Assembly (NCBI GenBank): GCA_036344135.1 | Contig: JAYYUG010000097.1 | Span: 1 to 64,000 of the forward strand | Source: GCA-002731945 sp036344135 | Lineage (GTDB): Bacteria; Pseudomonadota; Alphaproteobacteria; MED-G09 | Direction of reading: 5' to 3' | DNA: 64,000 nucleotides | Shown here: piece by piece, positions 52,061 to 60,663 of the stretch | How positions within the stretch are numbered: the stretch's first letter is position 1 | How the letters are laid out: the number at the start of each line of letters is the position of its first letter | Program-made: the position numbers and the translations under genes | The notes under the pieces: generated by a model | What the model saw: only the letters and a program-made list of their open reading frames with translations | Told to the model about the DNA's origin: nothing | Database searches by the model: none

Positions 52061-53374
52061 TTAGCAATCAGTAATTGATATTTTTTCTTTATTGCTAACA
52101 AGACGGATGTCATTATGAGAGACGAGAGTATTTAATTCTTTTTCGTCTATTTCAAGCAGCAATTTTATAATACCTACCTCATTTGTTGTCTCTTCTACAA
52201 CCTTGTCTAATGAATAAAGTTTAGACCTAATTTTTCCTTGATTAGGCTCTAACTCTATCCATTGTCTCATAATATTTTTTTGTCTATGGAAGTGGATTGA
52301 ACTTACAAGTTCATTTATTCCTTGATTTCTTAAAGCTGATATCCAAACTTCATAACTAGACTTCTTCACTAAATTACTATTTAAATTTGGCTCAATCTTA
52401 TCGCATTTATTGTAAACTTTGATTTGAGGTATGCTAGATAAACCCAACTCTTCGAGAATTTTTAAGACTTGTTCAGATTTAAAAAGAAAGTCGGTATCAG
52501 AGATATCTATAACATGGATTAATACATCTGCTGCTTTCAATTCATCTAATGTGGCTTTGAATGATTCAATTAGTTGTGTAGGTAAATCTGAGATAAACCC
52601 CACGGTATCAGAGAAAAGAATATCTTCTAGACCTAAAATGGAATTTTTCCTGGTAATTGAATCTAGGGTGGCAAAAAGCTTATCATCAGCATATAGCTGA
52701 CTTTGAGTTAATAAATTAAAGAGGGTAGTCTTTCCTGCATTGGTATAACCAATTAGAGCTACTAAGGTTTGACTGCTTTTCTTTCTTGAATATCGGTTAA
52801 CCTTCCTTTGTTTGTGAGTTTTATCTAGTCTTTTCTTTATACTCTTAATCCTATGATTTAGGAGTCTCCTGTCGGTCTCTAATTGAGTTTCCCCTGGACC
52901 CCTTAAGCCTATCCCACCTTTTTGCCTTTCCAAATGACTCCATCCTCTAACAAGTCGAGTTGAAAGATGGGATAATTGAGCTAGCTCAACTTGCAATTTT
53001 CCGACATGGCTAGAGGCTCGAACAGAAAATATATCTAAGATTAATCCAGTTCTATCTAAAACTCTCTTCTGGAAGATATTTTCTAAGTTCCTTTCCTGAG
53101 AGGGAGATAAGTCGTGATTAAAAATTACCAGGTCTGAGTGTGTTTCTTCTGCAAGAATCTTAATTCTTTCCACCCTTCCTTTACTTATAAATAATCCTGA
53201 AATTGGTTTAGTTTGCTTAAAAATCTTTTCGTAAGATATTTTGGCGCCCGAGGAAAGAACCAACCCTTTAAATTCTGCAAAAGCATCCAAAGAAGAAAAT
53301 TCTTCTCTTTTTTTGGGAAAATCAACCTGTATAATTATAGCTCTTTGATCAAAAGATTCTTTTATTTCTAACAT
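52061..53374 (-). CDS. hflX: Ribosome-associated GTPase HflX
   Basis: A 437-residue TRAFAC GTPase. The N-terminal HflX domain contains FNHDLSPSQERNLE and RVLDRTGLILDIF, followed by the GGIGLRGPGETQLETDRR linker. The G domain has G1 ALIGYTNAGKTTLFN, G3 DTVGFISDLP and G4 YNKCD. HflX splits or rescues stalled ribosomes. In many gammaproteobacteria it follows hfq, but here it is alone between a convergent hydrolase gene and an MDR gene. It is one of the few housekeeping genes in the window. Confidence 0.96.
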   Translation of the reverse strand: MLEIKESFDQRAIIIQVDFPKKREEFSSLDAFAEFKGLVLSSGAKISYEKIFKQTKPISGLFISKGRVERIKILAEETHSDLVIFNHDLSPSQERNLENIFQKRVLDRTGLILDIFSVRASSHVGKLQVELAQLSHLSTRLVRGWSHLERQKGGIGLRGPGETQLETDRRLLNHRIKSIKKRLDKTHKQRKVNRYSRKKSSQTLVALIGYTNAGKTTLFNLLTQSQLYADDKLFATLDSITRKNSILGLEDILFSDTVGFISDLPTQLIESFKATLDELKAADVLIHVIDISDTDFLFKSEQVLKILEELGLSSIPQIKVYNKCDKIEPNLNSNLVKKSSYEVWISALRNQGINELVSSIHFHRQKNIMRQWIELEPNQGKIRSKLYSLDKVVEETTNEVGIIKLLLEIDEKELNTLVSHNDIRLVSNKEKISITDC

Positions 53375-53432
53375 ATCTTTTGTCTCAAAATATTATCTTT
53401 CTAGAGGTTTTGATATCACAGACTGCTTTCAT

Positions 53433-54374
53433 TTATTCCCAAACAATAACCATTCTTCCTCTTGTTCCACCTGCATCAAGACTCTTATGTGCTTCAGAGG
53501 CATTTTCCGGTGTTACAGTATCAGCAACTCTTAATGTAATTAAACCGTCTTCAACTTGTTGGCGAATTTTATCTAGCCTTTCAAAATCACAATCGTAAAC
53601 TCTAACCCATGTCGTTGAAAATTTGATATCTCTTTGTGGATCCCCTTTAAATCCCCTTATAGAGGTAAAAGATCCACCATCTTTTACGGCCCCAATAGCT
53701 AACTCATTTAGCAAAGCTCCATCAGCTAATCCATCTACTCCATCAGGATAGATTCCTCTAATTTTTTCAGAAAAATTATCTCCTCTTGGAATAATGTGAT
53801 CAACTCCAAGATCATTTAGTAACTTTTTATCGCTTTCGTTTGAATCAACTATTACAATTAGACCATCTGCCTTGGCAAGCTGTATTGCATAACCTCCATA
53901 AGCCCCAGGCCCACCAGTGACAGCTAATACTTGTCCTGATTTTAAGTTTAATAAATCTAGAGATAAGCGGGCAGTCAAACTATTCATAGGAAGTGTACAG
54001 GATTCAATATGTGAGGCATTTATAGGAGATCTTACAACGGCATATTGATCAAGTATTATTTGCTCTCGATAAGCACCATAATCTCCTTTTGGGATTACCA
54101 TACCCATAACCCGATCACCAACTTTTATATCAGTTTTTATTCCATCACCAACTTGATCAACGATACCAGCAATATCCATCCCTGGCACACAAGGCAGGGA
54201 AAAATCTTTTTGGAATTGTGCAATTAATCCACTTCTTGAAACAATATCTGTAGGATTTACTGCTGATGCATAATTTCGAATTCGTACCTCACCTGAGCCA
54301 GGATAAACTTCTGGAACTTCCATAATCTCGAGAACCTCAGGCCCTCCAAAATTTTTAAATCCTACCGCTTTCAT
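53433..54374 (-). CDS. Quinone-oxidoreductase-like MDR protein
   Basis: A 313-residue zinc-independent medium-chain dehydrogenase. The N-terminus MKAVGFKNFGGPEVLEIMEVP and PGMDIAGIVDQVGDG are typical of the NADPH:quinone reductase/zeta-crystallin group, and LAVTGGPGAYGGYAIQLAK is the cofactor site. It would reduce quinones or enones. The gene is 58 nt upstream of hflX on the same strand, with a GAGAGAGG ribosome site. Confidence 0.92.
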   Translation of the reverse strand: MKAVGFKNFGGPEVLEIMEVPEVYPGSGEVRIRNYASAVNPTDIVSRSGLIAQFQKDFSLPCVPGMDIAGIVDQVGDGIKTDIKVGDRVMGMVIPKGDYGAYREQIILDQYAVVRSPINASHIESCTLPMNSLTARLSLDLLNLKSGQVLAVTGGPGAYGGYAIQLAKADGLIVIVDSNESDKKLLNDLGVDHIIPRGDNFSEKIRGIYPDGVDGLADGALLNELAIGAVKDGGSFTSIRGFKGDPQRDIKFSTTWVRVYDCDFERLDKIRQQVEDGLITLRVADTVTPENASEAHKSLDAGGTRGRMVIVWE

Positions 54375-54439
54375 TTTTACCTCTCTCTTTTACTGGATAA
54401 TATTAAAATCTATCATTTTTTGTTGCCCTCACTCAATAG

Positions 54440-54793
54440 TTAGTCTACAAGACTTCCTTCAAACGCTTTGACTTCCTGAGGAAAAGAGCCTGAAAATTTA
54501 TAAAAATTAAATAATCTCTCTCCTTTAGCATTTTTTATAGATATAAGTCCTTCACCACCTTTATCTCCTTTATCAGTACTCACTTCAACTTTACAAATAT
54601 CATTCCAGTTAACATGGATATGGGTGTCGTCGTCAATATCTAGTCTATCTTCATCAGTCATCTCATTAATAAAAAATTTTCCACTCATATCAGCACTATA
54701 GCTTCCTAACTTTTCACTTTGGAATAATAATTCTCCGCACTCAAACAATGTCTCAAAAAACGCTCTTTGTTTATTACTGATTATTTTGTTCAT
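54440..54793 (-). CDS. Small conserved-looking protein of unknown function
   Basis: About 117 residues from the ATG at 54793; a TTG at 54811 would add six residues. It is soluble, with a helical start (QRAFFETLFECGELLFQSEK) and a beta-rich remainder including THIHVNWNDICKVEVS. That last segment loosely recalls haem-utilisation ChuX/HutX proteins, but not enough to assign. The gene precedes the MDR gene on the same strand. The VOC gene remnant lies just upstream, ending inside this gene's start region. Confidence 0.5.
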   Translation of the reverse strand: MNKIISNKQRAFFETLFECGELLFQSEKLGSYSADMSGKFFINEMTDEDRLDIDDDTHIHVNWNDICKVEVSTDKGDKGGEGLISIKNAKGERLFNFYKFSGSFPQEVKAFEGSLVD

Positions 54794-54803
54794 TTTTCTA
54801 TAC

Positions 54804-54935
54804 CTAGTCAAATAAATCCCTAAACCAGGGAATAATTGGAAATAATATCTCAGTAAACTAAGGTATTACAGCTAATTCTATTATTGTGCCATCTGGATCA
54901 TAAAAGGCCACTATACCACTGGAATAATTTGATGC
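54804..54935 (-). pseudogene. Decayed C-terminal fragment of a VOC-domain gene
   Basis: Read on the minus strand this encodes NYSSGIVAFYDPDGTIIELAVIP, a TAG stop, then FTEILFPIIPWFRDLFD and a final stop. It aligns residue for residue with the end of the intact VOC protein at 56117 (SSGIVAFYDPDGTIIELVEMP, FYARILFPVIIWFKDLFD). The in-frame stop at 54858-54860 and the absence of upstream homology show a remnant of a tandem paralogue. The intact DUF2855 gene lies between the two copies. Confidence 0.85.
54873..54925. repeat. 53-nt perfect direct repeat (copy 1, in VOC remnant)
   Basis: Identical over 53 nt to 56185-56237 in the same orientation. The surrounding sequence is clearly diverged, so this block looks more recent than the rest of the duplication. 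Confidence 0.9.
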
Positions 54936-54983
54936 ATGATGATTATAAGAAATATTGGCCAAATTAATTAGATAGGAGAAATT

Positions 54984-56087
54984 ATGAGTGAATTGCAGAC
55001 CTTAAAAAGAGATTTAACTAAGACCCGTATTGTTGATGGAGGCAGTGATCGAGTTAATTTAGATGAGGGAGAGATTGCAGTAAAAATTGAGCGCTTTGCC
55101 TTTACTGCAAACAATATAACTTATGGCGTTGCCGGCGATACGATGGGATATTGGCAATTTTTTCCATCATCAGATGATCCAACAGAGGAATGGGGGTGTA
55201 TCCCTATGTGGGGGTTTGCTGAAATCAGTCATTCAAATAGTGAAAATTTAGAGGTTGGAGAAAAGATTTTTGGGTATTTTCCCCCAGCTAGTTTGTTAAC
55301 CCTAAAACCAACAAAAGTTACTAATCAAAGTTTTAGTGATGGTAGGAATCATCGTAGGGAGCTTCCCCCAGTTTATAACAACTATGTGAGGCTTTCTGGT
55401 GAAGAAAATTATGACAACAAGATGGATAATATTAGGGCCCTTTTGTTCCCGCTTCACATAACATCATTTTGTTTATGCGACACTCTTCAAAATGAGTCGT
55501 ATTTGGGGGCATCCCAAGTAATTATTATTAGCGCTTCAAGCAAAACAGCAATTGGTCTAGCTCAAGGTCTAGCAGATGAAGATCAAGCACCAAAAATTAT
55601 TGGTCTTACCTCTTCAAATAATATTAATTTTGTTGAGAGCTTAGGTTGTTACGATGAGGTAATATCATATGATCAACTTGATATAGTTAATTCTAATAAC
55701 CCAAGCGTAATGGTTGATATGGCCGGTAACAGAGAAATCTTGGGAACTCTTCATGAGTTTTTGGGAGATAATATGCTGAAGTGTTTTACCGTGGGAATGA
55801 CCCACTGGGATAATAAAACGACAGCAGAAGATGCTCTAGGTCAATTGATGATTCGAGATCGGACTGAATTCTTTTTTGCTCCATCTCATATCCAAAAAAG
55901 AATTAGTGACTGGGGCTCAGAAAGCTATAACAAAAAAACCGCATCTTTTATGGCTTCTCGGGCAACTCAAAGTCAGGATTGGATGCAGGTAAAAGAAATC
56001 TCTGGCCTAGAGGATTTTTTAGGCACTTACAATGAAGTTGTTGCGGGAAATATCAATCCTAATGAGGGAATAATTGTTGTTCTTTGA
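54984..56087 (+). CDS. DUF2855 family protein
   Basis: A 367-residue protein. The N-terminus (VNLDEGEIAVKIERFAFTANNITYGVAGDTMGYW) and IPMWGFAEIS, YFPPASLL motifs identify DUF2855, a distant MDR-like family. A Rossmann-type middle (VIIISASSKTAIGLAQGLAD) supports nucleotide binding. The reaction is unknown. It is a single plus-strand gene between a decayed and an intact VOC gene and may have arrived together with the rearrangement that split them. Confidence 0.9.
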   Translation: MSELQTLKRDLTKTRIVDGGSDRVNLDEGEIAVKIERFAFTANNITYGVAGDTMGYWQFFPSSDDPTEEWGCIPMWGFAEISHSNSENLEVGEKIFGYFPPASLLTLKPTKVTNQSFSDGRNHRRELPPVYNNYVRLSGEENYDNKMDNIRALLFPLHITSFCLCDTLQNESYLGASQVIIISASSKTAIGLAQGLADEDQAPKIIGLTSSNNINFVESLGCYDEVISYDQLDIVNSNNPSVMVDMAGNREILGTLHEFLGDNMLKCFTVGMTHWDNKTTAEDALGQLMIRDRTEFFFAPSHIQKRISDWGSESYNKKTASFMASRATQSQDWMQVKEISGLEDFLGTYNEVVAGNINPNEGIIVVL

Positions 56088-56116
56088 TCAATGAAAGTCT
56101 CCTATATGCACAATAT

Positions 56117-57496
56117 TCAATCAAATAAGTCTTTGAACCAGATGATAACTGGGAATAATATTCTTGCATAGAAAGGCATTTCAACTAATTCTATTATTGT
56201 GCCATCTGGATCATAAAAGGCCACTATACCACTGGAAGAATTTGGTCCATCACAACAAGGTGTTATATCTGAAATGAATTCAACACCTTGGGTTTTAAGA
56301 ATTTCCACATCCTCTTCTAAATTACTAGTTGCTAAAGCGATCCTATGAATACCTAGATGATTAATAGGTATAGGATATGGTTTGTCTAAATCAAAAGGTC
56401 TTATCCACTGAACCAACTCCAATTTTGATTTGTCTTCATTGTGACTAAATAAACCTCCCTTTAATTCAATTTCTTTTTCAAACCCTAAAGCTTTAGAGAC
56501 CTCAAGAGAATATTTATTAGGCTTTTCATGCAATAGCTCGTAACCAAACATTTTATACCAAGATCTAGACCTTTCAAAATCACTCACATTAATTGTAACT
56601 TCTCCGAGGCTTTCAATGAAAGTAGTTTTAGTTTCTTGAAGTTTTCCTGATTTTTCTACTAACTTATAAAAAGTACCATCTGGATCTTTAAAAAAAACAA
56701 ACTTTATACCTGTGGGATCAGTTACTGGGGTTGAAATAAAACTAATTCCATTTTCTCTCATATACTCATAGTCATGATCTAATTTACTCGTATACATAGT
56801 AGCACTAACCATACCAAGATGATTCAATCGCCTGTATGGAACATCTGCATTTCGAGGTATTTTAAATTCGATCAAATCTATAACACCGCCTTTAAAATTA
56901 TTAATCCCTAGAAGTTCCCCGTAAAGAAGATAACCCCCTGCTTCACCCCCTTGAGAACCATCGTAAGAGGTTGGATTCTTAATGCCCATAGCTCTTGCCA
57001 TATCAAGAGTATTTGTTTCAGGAAAACCACTTAATGATTCAAAACCTAAGATGCTATAAAAAGCCTTTGAAATATCAAAATCCTTAACATTTGTATTAAA
57101 ATGAACACGAGATATTACATTCAAATTTATATCCGCTTTTTGCTTAATTCTTATAGAAATTTTTCCATCAGCAAGATTTTCAAAGTAAGTAGCTAAATCA
57201 TTATTTTTAGAAAGCTTAATATCTTCTTTAAAACATTTTTTTGATAAGTTTGTAACGTTTTGAAAAACTTGAATACCATTTAATTCTATTATCAGTTTTG
57301 TTTTTGAATCTGGAATACAAATATATAAATGAGCAGGACCACTTACTCCAAAGAAACTTACCTTATTCTGCTTATCATCATTAGGAAGGTGATGGGATAG
57401 ATATCTAGTAAAATCTATCTCAACAGCATAAGAAATTTCAGAATATGAAATTAGATAAAAAACTACAAAAAAAATTTTAATAAGTTTTAGTATCAT
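56117..57496 (-). CDS. Exported protein with two VOC (glyoxalase-like) domains
   Basis: A 459-residue protein with a signal peptide (about 1-24, ending SYAVE). Residues about 25-120 form a beta-rich domain I do not recognise. VOC domain 1 covers about 125-285 (SRVHFNTNVKDFDISKAFYSILGF to FFKDPDGTFYKLVE), and VOC domain 2 about 298-445 (EVTINVSDFERSRSWYKMFGYE to FYDPDGTIIELVE). It ends in a hydrophobic tail (RILFPVIIWFKDLFD). Exported VOC proteins are uncommon; most are cytoplasmic. Repeated DPDG-x3-(K/E)LVE motifs carry the usual metal Glu. Substrate unknown. Confidence 0.82.
   Translation of the reverse strand: MILKLIKIFFVVFYLISYSEISYAVEIDFTRYLSHHLPNDDKQNKVSFFGVSGPAHLYICIPDSKTKLIIELNGIQVFQNVTNLSKKCFKEDIKLSKNNDLATYFENLADGKISIRIKQKADINLNVISRVHFNTNVKDFDISKAFYSILGFESLSGFPETNTLDMARAMGIKNPTSYDGSQGGEAGGYLLYGELLGINNFKGGVIDLIEFKIPRNADVPYRRLNHLGMVSATMYTSKLDHDYEYMRENGISFISTPVTDPTGIKFVFFKDPDGTFYKLVEKSGKLQETKTTFIESLGEVTINVSDFERSRSWYKMFGYELLHEKPNKYSLEVSKALGFEKEIELKGGLFSHNEDKSKLELVQWIRPFDLDKPYPIPINHLGIHRIALATSNLEEDVEILKTQGVEFISDITPCCDGPNSSSGIVAFYDPDGTIIELVEMPFYARILFPVIIWFKDLFD
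56185..56237. repeat. 53-nt perfect direct repeat (copy 2, in intact VOC gene)
   Basis: Identical to 54873-54925. It encodes the FYDPDGTIIEL segment of the second VOC domain on the minus strand. Confidence 0.9.
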
Positions 57497-57650
57497 AATG
57501 ATTCATTTTGATAACTTGTACTAGAGCAATCCATCACCTATCTACATGAGTAAGAAAATTGGTGCTTTGATTTTTCTAATAAGTCTTTGCATTGCGATAA
57601 ATTAATATTGACAAATGACAAAGAATTAAATGCCAAAAAAATGCACTGAA

Positions 57651-57682
57651 ATGTATTGGAAAAATACATAAGATTCAATCTT
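57651..57682. terminator. Two adjacent small hairpins after an SDR gene
   Basis: ATGTATT/AATACAT (57651-57669) and AAGATT/AATCTT (57670-57682) lie just past the stop of the SDR ending at 57703. On the minus strand they are followed by TTCAGTGCATTTTTTT, so they may act as a weak terminator. The rest of the 206-nt gap (57497-57702) shows nothing else. Confidence 0.35.
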
Positions 57683-57702
57683 AAAGGTAATTTATCGGCT
57701 TA

Positions 57703-58401
57703 CTACCAGGGGTGAATTTCTCCATTCCATTTATAAAAGTTACCCGAATCTTCTTTTGACAAACCTGCTATCACTTTGCGAATCCCAGAAGCACTTTCTT
57801 CGGAAGTAATTTCTGCCTGGGGACCGCCCATATCGGTCTGTACCCAGCCTGGATGCATGATTGAGACTGTTATTGGTTCTGCCGCCCAATCAAGTGATAG
57901 TATTTTCCCGACCTTTCCCACAGCAGCTTTTGTTGTAGAGTAAATATACATACCCCCCATTGGCCAAGTTGATGCCCCCAACTGACTAGAAAGGATCATT
58001 AAATTACCATTACCTGAAGCAACCAAGTTTTGTTTGAAGGCTCTAGCAACAAGGAGTGGTCCAATAGTATTGGTATCAAAATTTCTATGCCATTCCTCTA
58101 TGTCAATATTATCAATTGACTGCTGATTCACAGGATCTCCTCCTACTGCTCCCGCAACAATTATAATGGTATCAATTGCATCATCTCCTATACGACCAGC
58201 AGCAGCTTCGATAGAAGAAGGATTAGCTACGTCTAATTGCTCAATTGTAATATTATCTGAGCCAGATGCCAATTCATCAAGCAGTGATGCTGCGTCAGTG
58301 TCCCGAGCACAGGCAATAACATTATTACCCTCATCAGCATATTGTTTGGTGAGCTCTAAACCTATTCCTCGTGTTGCACCTACAATCATAACATTAGACA
58401 T
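57703..58401 (-). CDS. Classical SDR oxidoreductase
   Basis: A 232-residue SDR. The cofactor motif is VGATRGIGLELTKQYADEG, and the catalytic YxxxK is YSTTKAAVGKVG near 155. IIIVAGAVGGD replaces the common NNAG. It resembles CsgA-like/YciK-type short SDRs that lack a long C-terminal substrate loop. The gene is isolated, with gaps of 206 nt downstream and 156 nt upstream. Confidence 0.92.
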   Translation of the reverse strand: MSNVMIVGATRGIGLELTKQYADEGNNVIACARDTDAASLLDELASGSDNITIEQLDVANPSSIEAAAGRIGDDAIDTIIIVAGAVGGDPVNQQSIDNIDIEEWHRNFDTNTIGPLLVARAFKQNLVASGNGNLMILSSQLGASTWPMGGMYIYSTTKAAVGKVGKILSLDWAAEPITVSIMHPGWVQTDMGGPQAEITSEESASGIRKVIAGLSKEDSGNFYKWNGEIHPW

Positions 58402-58557
58402 ATTTTATCTCCCTTCCTAAGTGAAATGTTTTCAGTTATTTGTTCTCTTGAGGATGTATAAATAACTCGCGTTTTGCAAGCTAAAAGTTTTGAAAATATT
58501 TGAATCAGCGCCCACTGCGTTATAGCACAAAAAGTATAAAATATAATGAATCTATAA

Positions 58558-59352
58558 TTACTGTTCTAATTTTTTGAGAATATTTTGAATTAAATTGATC
58601 ATTTCTACGCTCCCAAAATCCTCTCCCTTTTCAAAGTCACCTTCCTTTTGTGCCATTGTATTGGTTAGGTTGGCAAAACAGATAACCTCTTTATCATTTG
58701 CTTTTGCGAATGCATATAGTGCTGATGCCTCCATTTCTACGCATGTTACATTATTCTTCTTCATAGCATTTATTGCAGATTGTGTTTCTCTATAAGGTGC
58801 ATCTGTTGTCCAGCTTTTTACCTCCAACCAGAGACTGTTATTATTTTTTAATTTATTAAGTAATTTTTGACATAGTTCTGATGGTTCGCCTTTCGGTAAG
58901 TAGTGATAACTTGTTCCCTCATCTCTAATTGCTTGAGTAATCAAAGCAAATCGTTTATCTGGTTTTGACTCCGTGATTATACCAGCAGAAGTGATGCTAA
59001 TTAAAAGTTCACAACCCGAAACAAAGAGTTGTTCTGCTATTAACACAGCATACGAAGCTCCTACCGCTCTCGGAATTATCCCTACTGTTAATCCACTAAT
59101 TTCAAATGTATACAAATATGAGTGGTAGCATGCCCAATATTTACTTTTTACTGTTTCGTTTTTGTTATTTAGATGATCCAGCAAATTGCCGTCGGGATCC
59201 AGAATGCAAATACTGGGTACTTCTCCAAGAGGGACTCCATTCTGTCTTCTTGACTCTCGCAAAAGATTTGTAGGTTGAAATACCGAAGGTTCAGCATAGC
59301 TCTTATGTCTAAGAATATCCGTTGTAATAAGTTCTTTATCTGGATTTTCCAA
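58558..59352 (-). CDS. Nucleoside phosphorylase (uridine-phosphorylase family)
   Basis: A 264-residue PNP/UDP-family protein. VGIIPRAVGASYAVLIAEQLFVSGCELLISITSAG holds the phosphate-site and Gly-rich strand, and CVEMEASALYAFA is the ribose-binding EMEAS(A/T) motif. The catalytic Asp region near 235 is not obvious. It would split a nucleoside or related N-glycoside with phosphate. It lies 22 nt after the class III alcohol dehydrogenase, in the place where S-formylglutathione hydrolase is often found. Confidence 0.88.
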   Translation of the reverse strand: MENPDKELITTDILRHKSYAEPSVFQPTNLLRESRRQNGVPLGEVPSICILDPDGNLLDHLNNKNETVKSKYWACYHSYLYTFEISGLTVGIIPRAVGASYAVLIAEQLFVSGCELLISITSAGIITESKPDKRFALITQAIRDEGTSYHYLPKGEPSELCQKLLNKLKNNNSLWLEVKSWTTDAPYRETQSAINAMKKNNVTCVEMEASALYAFAKANDKEVICFANLTNTMAQKEGDFEKGEDFGSVEMINLIQNILKKLEQ

Positions 59353-59374
59353 AATATTGCTCCAAATATCTCAA

Positions 59375-60478
59375 TTAATAAAGCACTACTGAACGAATGC
59401 TTTCTCCAGCATGCATGAGGTCGAAAGCCTTATTGATATCTTCTAATGGCATTGTGTGAGTAATCAAATCATCAATATTTATTTTCTTATCCATATACCA
59501 ATCAACAATCTTAGGCACATCAGTTCTTCCTCTTGCGCCACCAAAAGCAGTTCCATTCCAGGAACGCCCAGTAACTAACTGGAAAGGACGAGTAGAAATT
59601 TCCTGACCTGCCCCCGCAACTCCAATGATATAGGATTCACCCCAGCCTTTGTGGCAACACTCAAGAGCTTGGCGCATGACATTAACATTGCCAATACATT
59701 CAAAACTATAATCAACGCCGCCAGTCATTTGGATAATATAGTCGACAACATTGTCTACTTTTTTGGGATTAATAAAATCTGTCATGCCAAAGTTTTTGCC
59801 TATTGCTTCACGTTTGGAATTAATATCAATACCAATAATTTTGTTGGCACCTGCCAGTTTAGCGCCCTGAATAACATTAAGACCAATACCTCCAAGACCA
59901 AACACTGCTACAGAAGAACCAATTTCAACTTTGGCCTGAAACAGAACAGCCCCCACGCCTGTGGTAACACCACATCCGATATAGCAGATTTTATCAAATG
60001 GAGCATCTTTGCGGACTTTGGCTAAAGAGATTTCAGGTAAAACACTATAGTTAGAAAAAGTGGAACAGCCCATGTAGTGCAGCAAAGGCTTACCATTAAG
60101 GGAAAATCGGCTTGTCCCATCAGGCATCACACCCTGACCTTGGGTAACTCTAACGGCCTGACAAAGATTAGTTTTGGGATTTAGGCAGTAATCACATTCC
60201 CGACATTCAGCTGTATAAAGAGGGATAACGTGGTCACCTGCTTTGAGGCCTTTAACGCCCGAGCCAACTTCAACAACAATTCCTGCTCCTTCATGCCCAA
60301 GAATAGCAGGAAATGCACCTTCAGGATCTTCTCCACTTAGAGTAAAAGAATCTGTATGACAAACGCCTGTTGCTTTTAATTCTACCAAAACTTCACCATT
60401 TTTAGGACCGTCTAAATCAACTTCACAGATTTCTAATGGTTTACCTGCATCAAAGGCTACGGCGGCACGTGTTTTCAT
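59375..60478 (-). CDS. frmA: S-(hydroxymethyl)glutathione dehydrogenase / class III alcohol dehydrogenase
   Basis: A 367-residue zinc dehydrogenase. I take the ATG at 60478, preceded by GGAGGAAAAGAAA, rather than the GTG 15 nt upstream, which overlaps that ribosome site. Catalytic zinc ligands are Cys40 and His62/Glu63 (LGHEGAG), and structural zinc ligands are Cys92, 95, 98 and 106. VFGLGGIGLNVIQGAK is the NAD site. It oxidises the formaldehyde-glutathione adduct. This is the natural sink for formaldehyde released by demethylating oxygenases in the region. It is the first gene of a unit with the nucleoside phosphorylase. Confidence 0.95.
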   Translation of the reverse strand: MKTRAAVAFDAGKPLEICEVDLDGPKNGEVLVELKATGVCHTDSFTLSGEDPEGAFPAILGHEGAGIVVEVGSGVKGLKAGDHVIPLYTAECRECDYCLNPKTNLCQAVRVTQGQGVMPDGTSRFSLNGKPLLHYMGCSTFSNYSVLPEISLAKVRKDAPFDKICYIGCGVTTGVGAVLFQAKVEIGSSVAVFGLGGIGLNVIQGAKLAGANKIIGIDINSKREAIGKNFGMTDFINPKKVDNVVDYIIQMTGGVDYSFECIGNVNVMRQALECCHKGWGESYIIGVAGAGQEISTRPFQLVTGRSWNGTAFGGARGRTDVPKIVDWYMDKKINIDDLITHTMPLEDINKAFDLMHAGESIRSVVLY

Positions 60479-60663
60479 TTTCTTTTCCTCCACTCAATAA
60501 CACCTTTAAGTAAGGAGTTTTGATATTTGGTTTGTTATAATTTTATTTAAAAATACAACACTAAAAAATAGTAGGATTATTTTAGTATTTAGTGTTTACG
60601 TTTGAAATCAAAAAATAAAAAAATTCTAGTTAAAGAATATTTCAATTTTAGAACTGAAAATCT

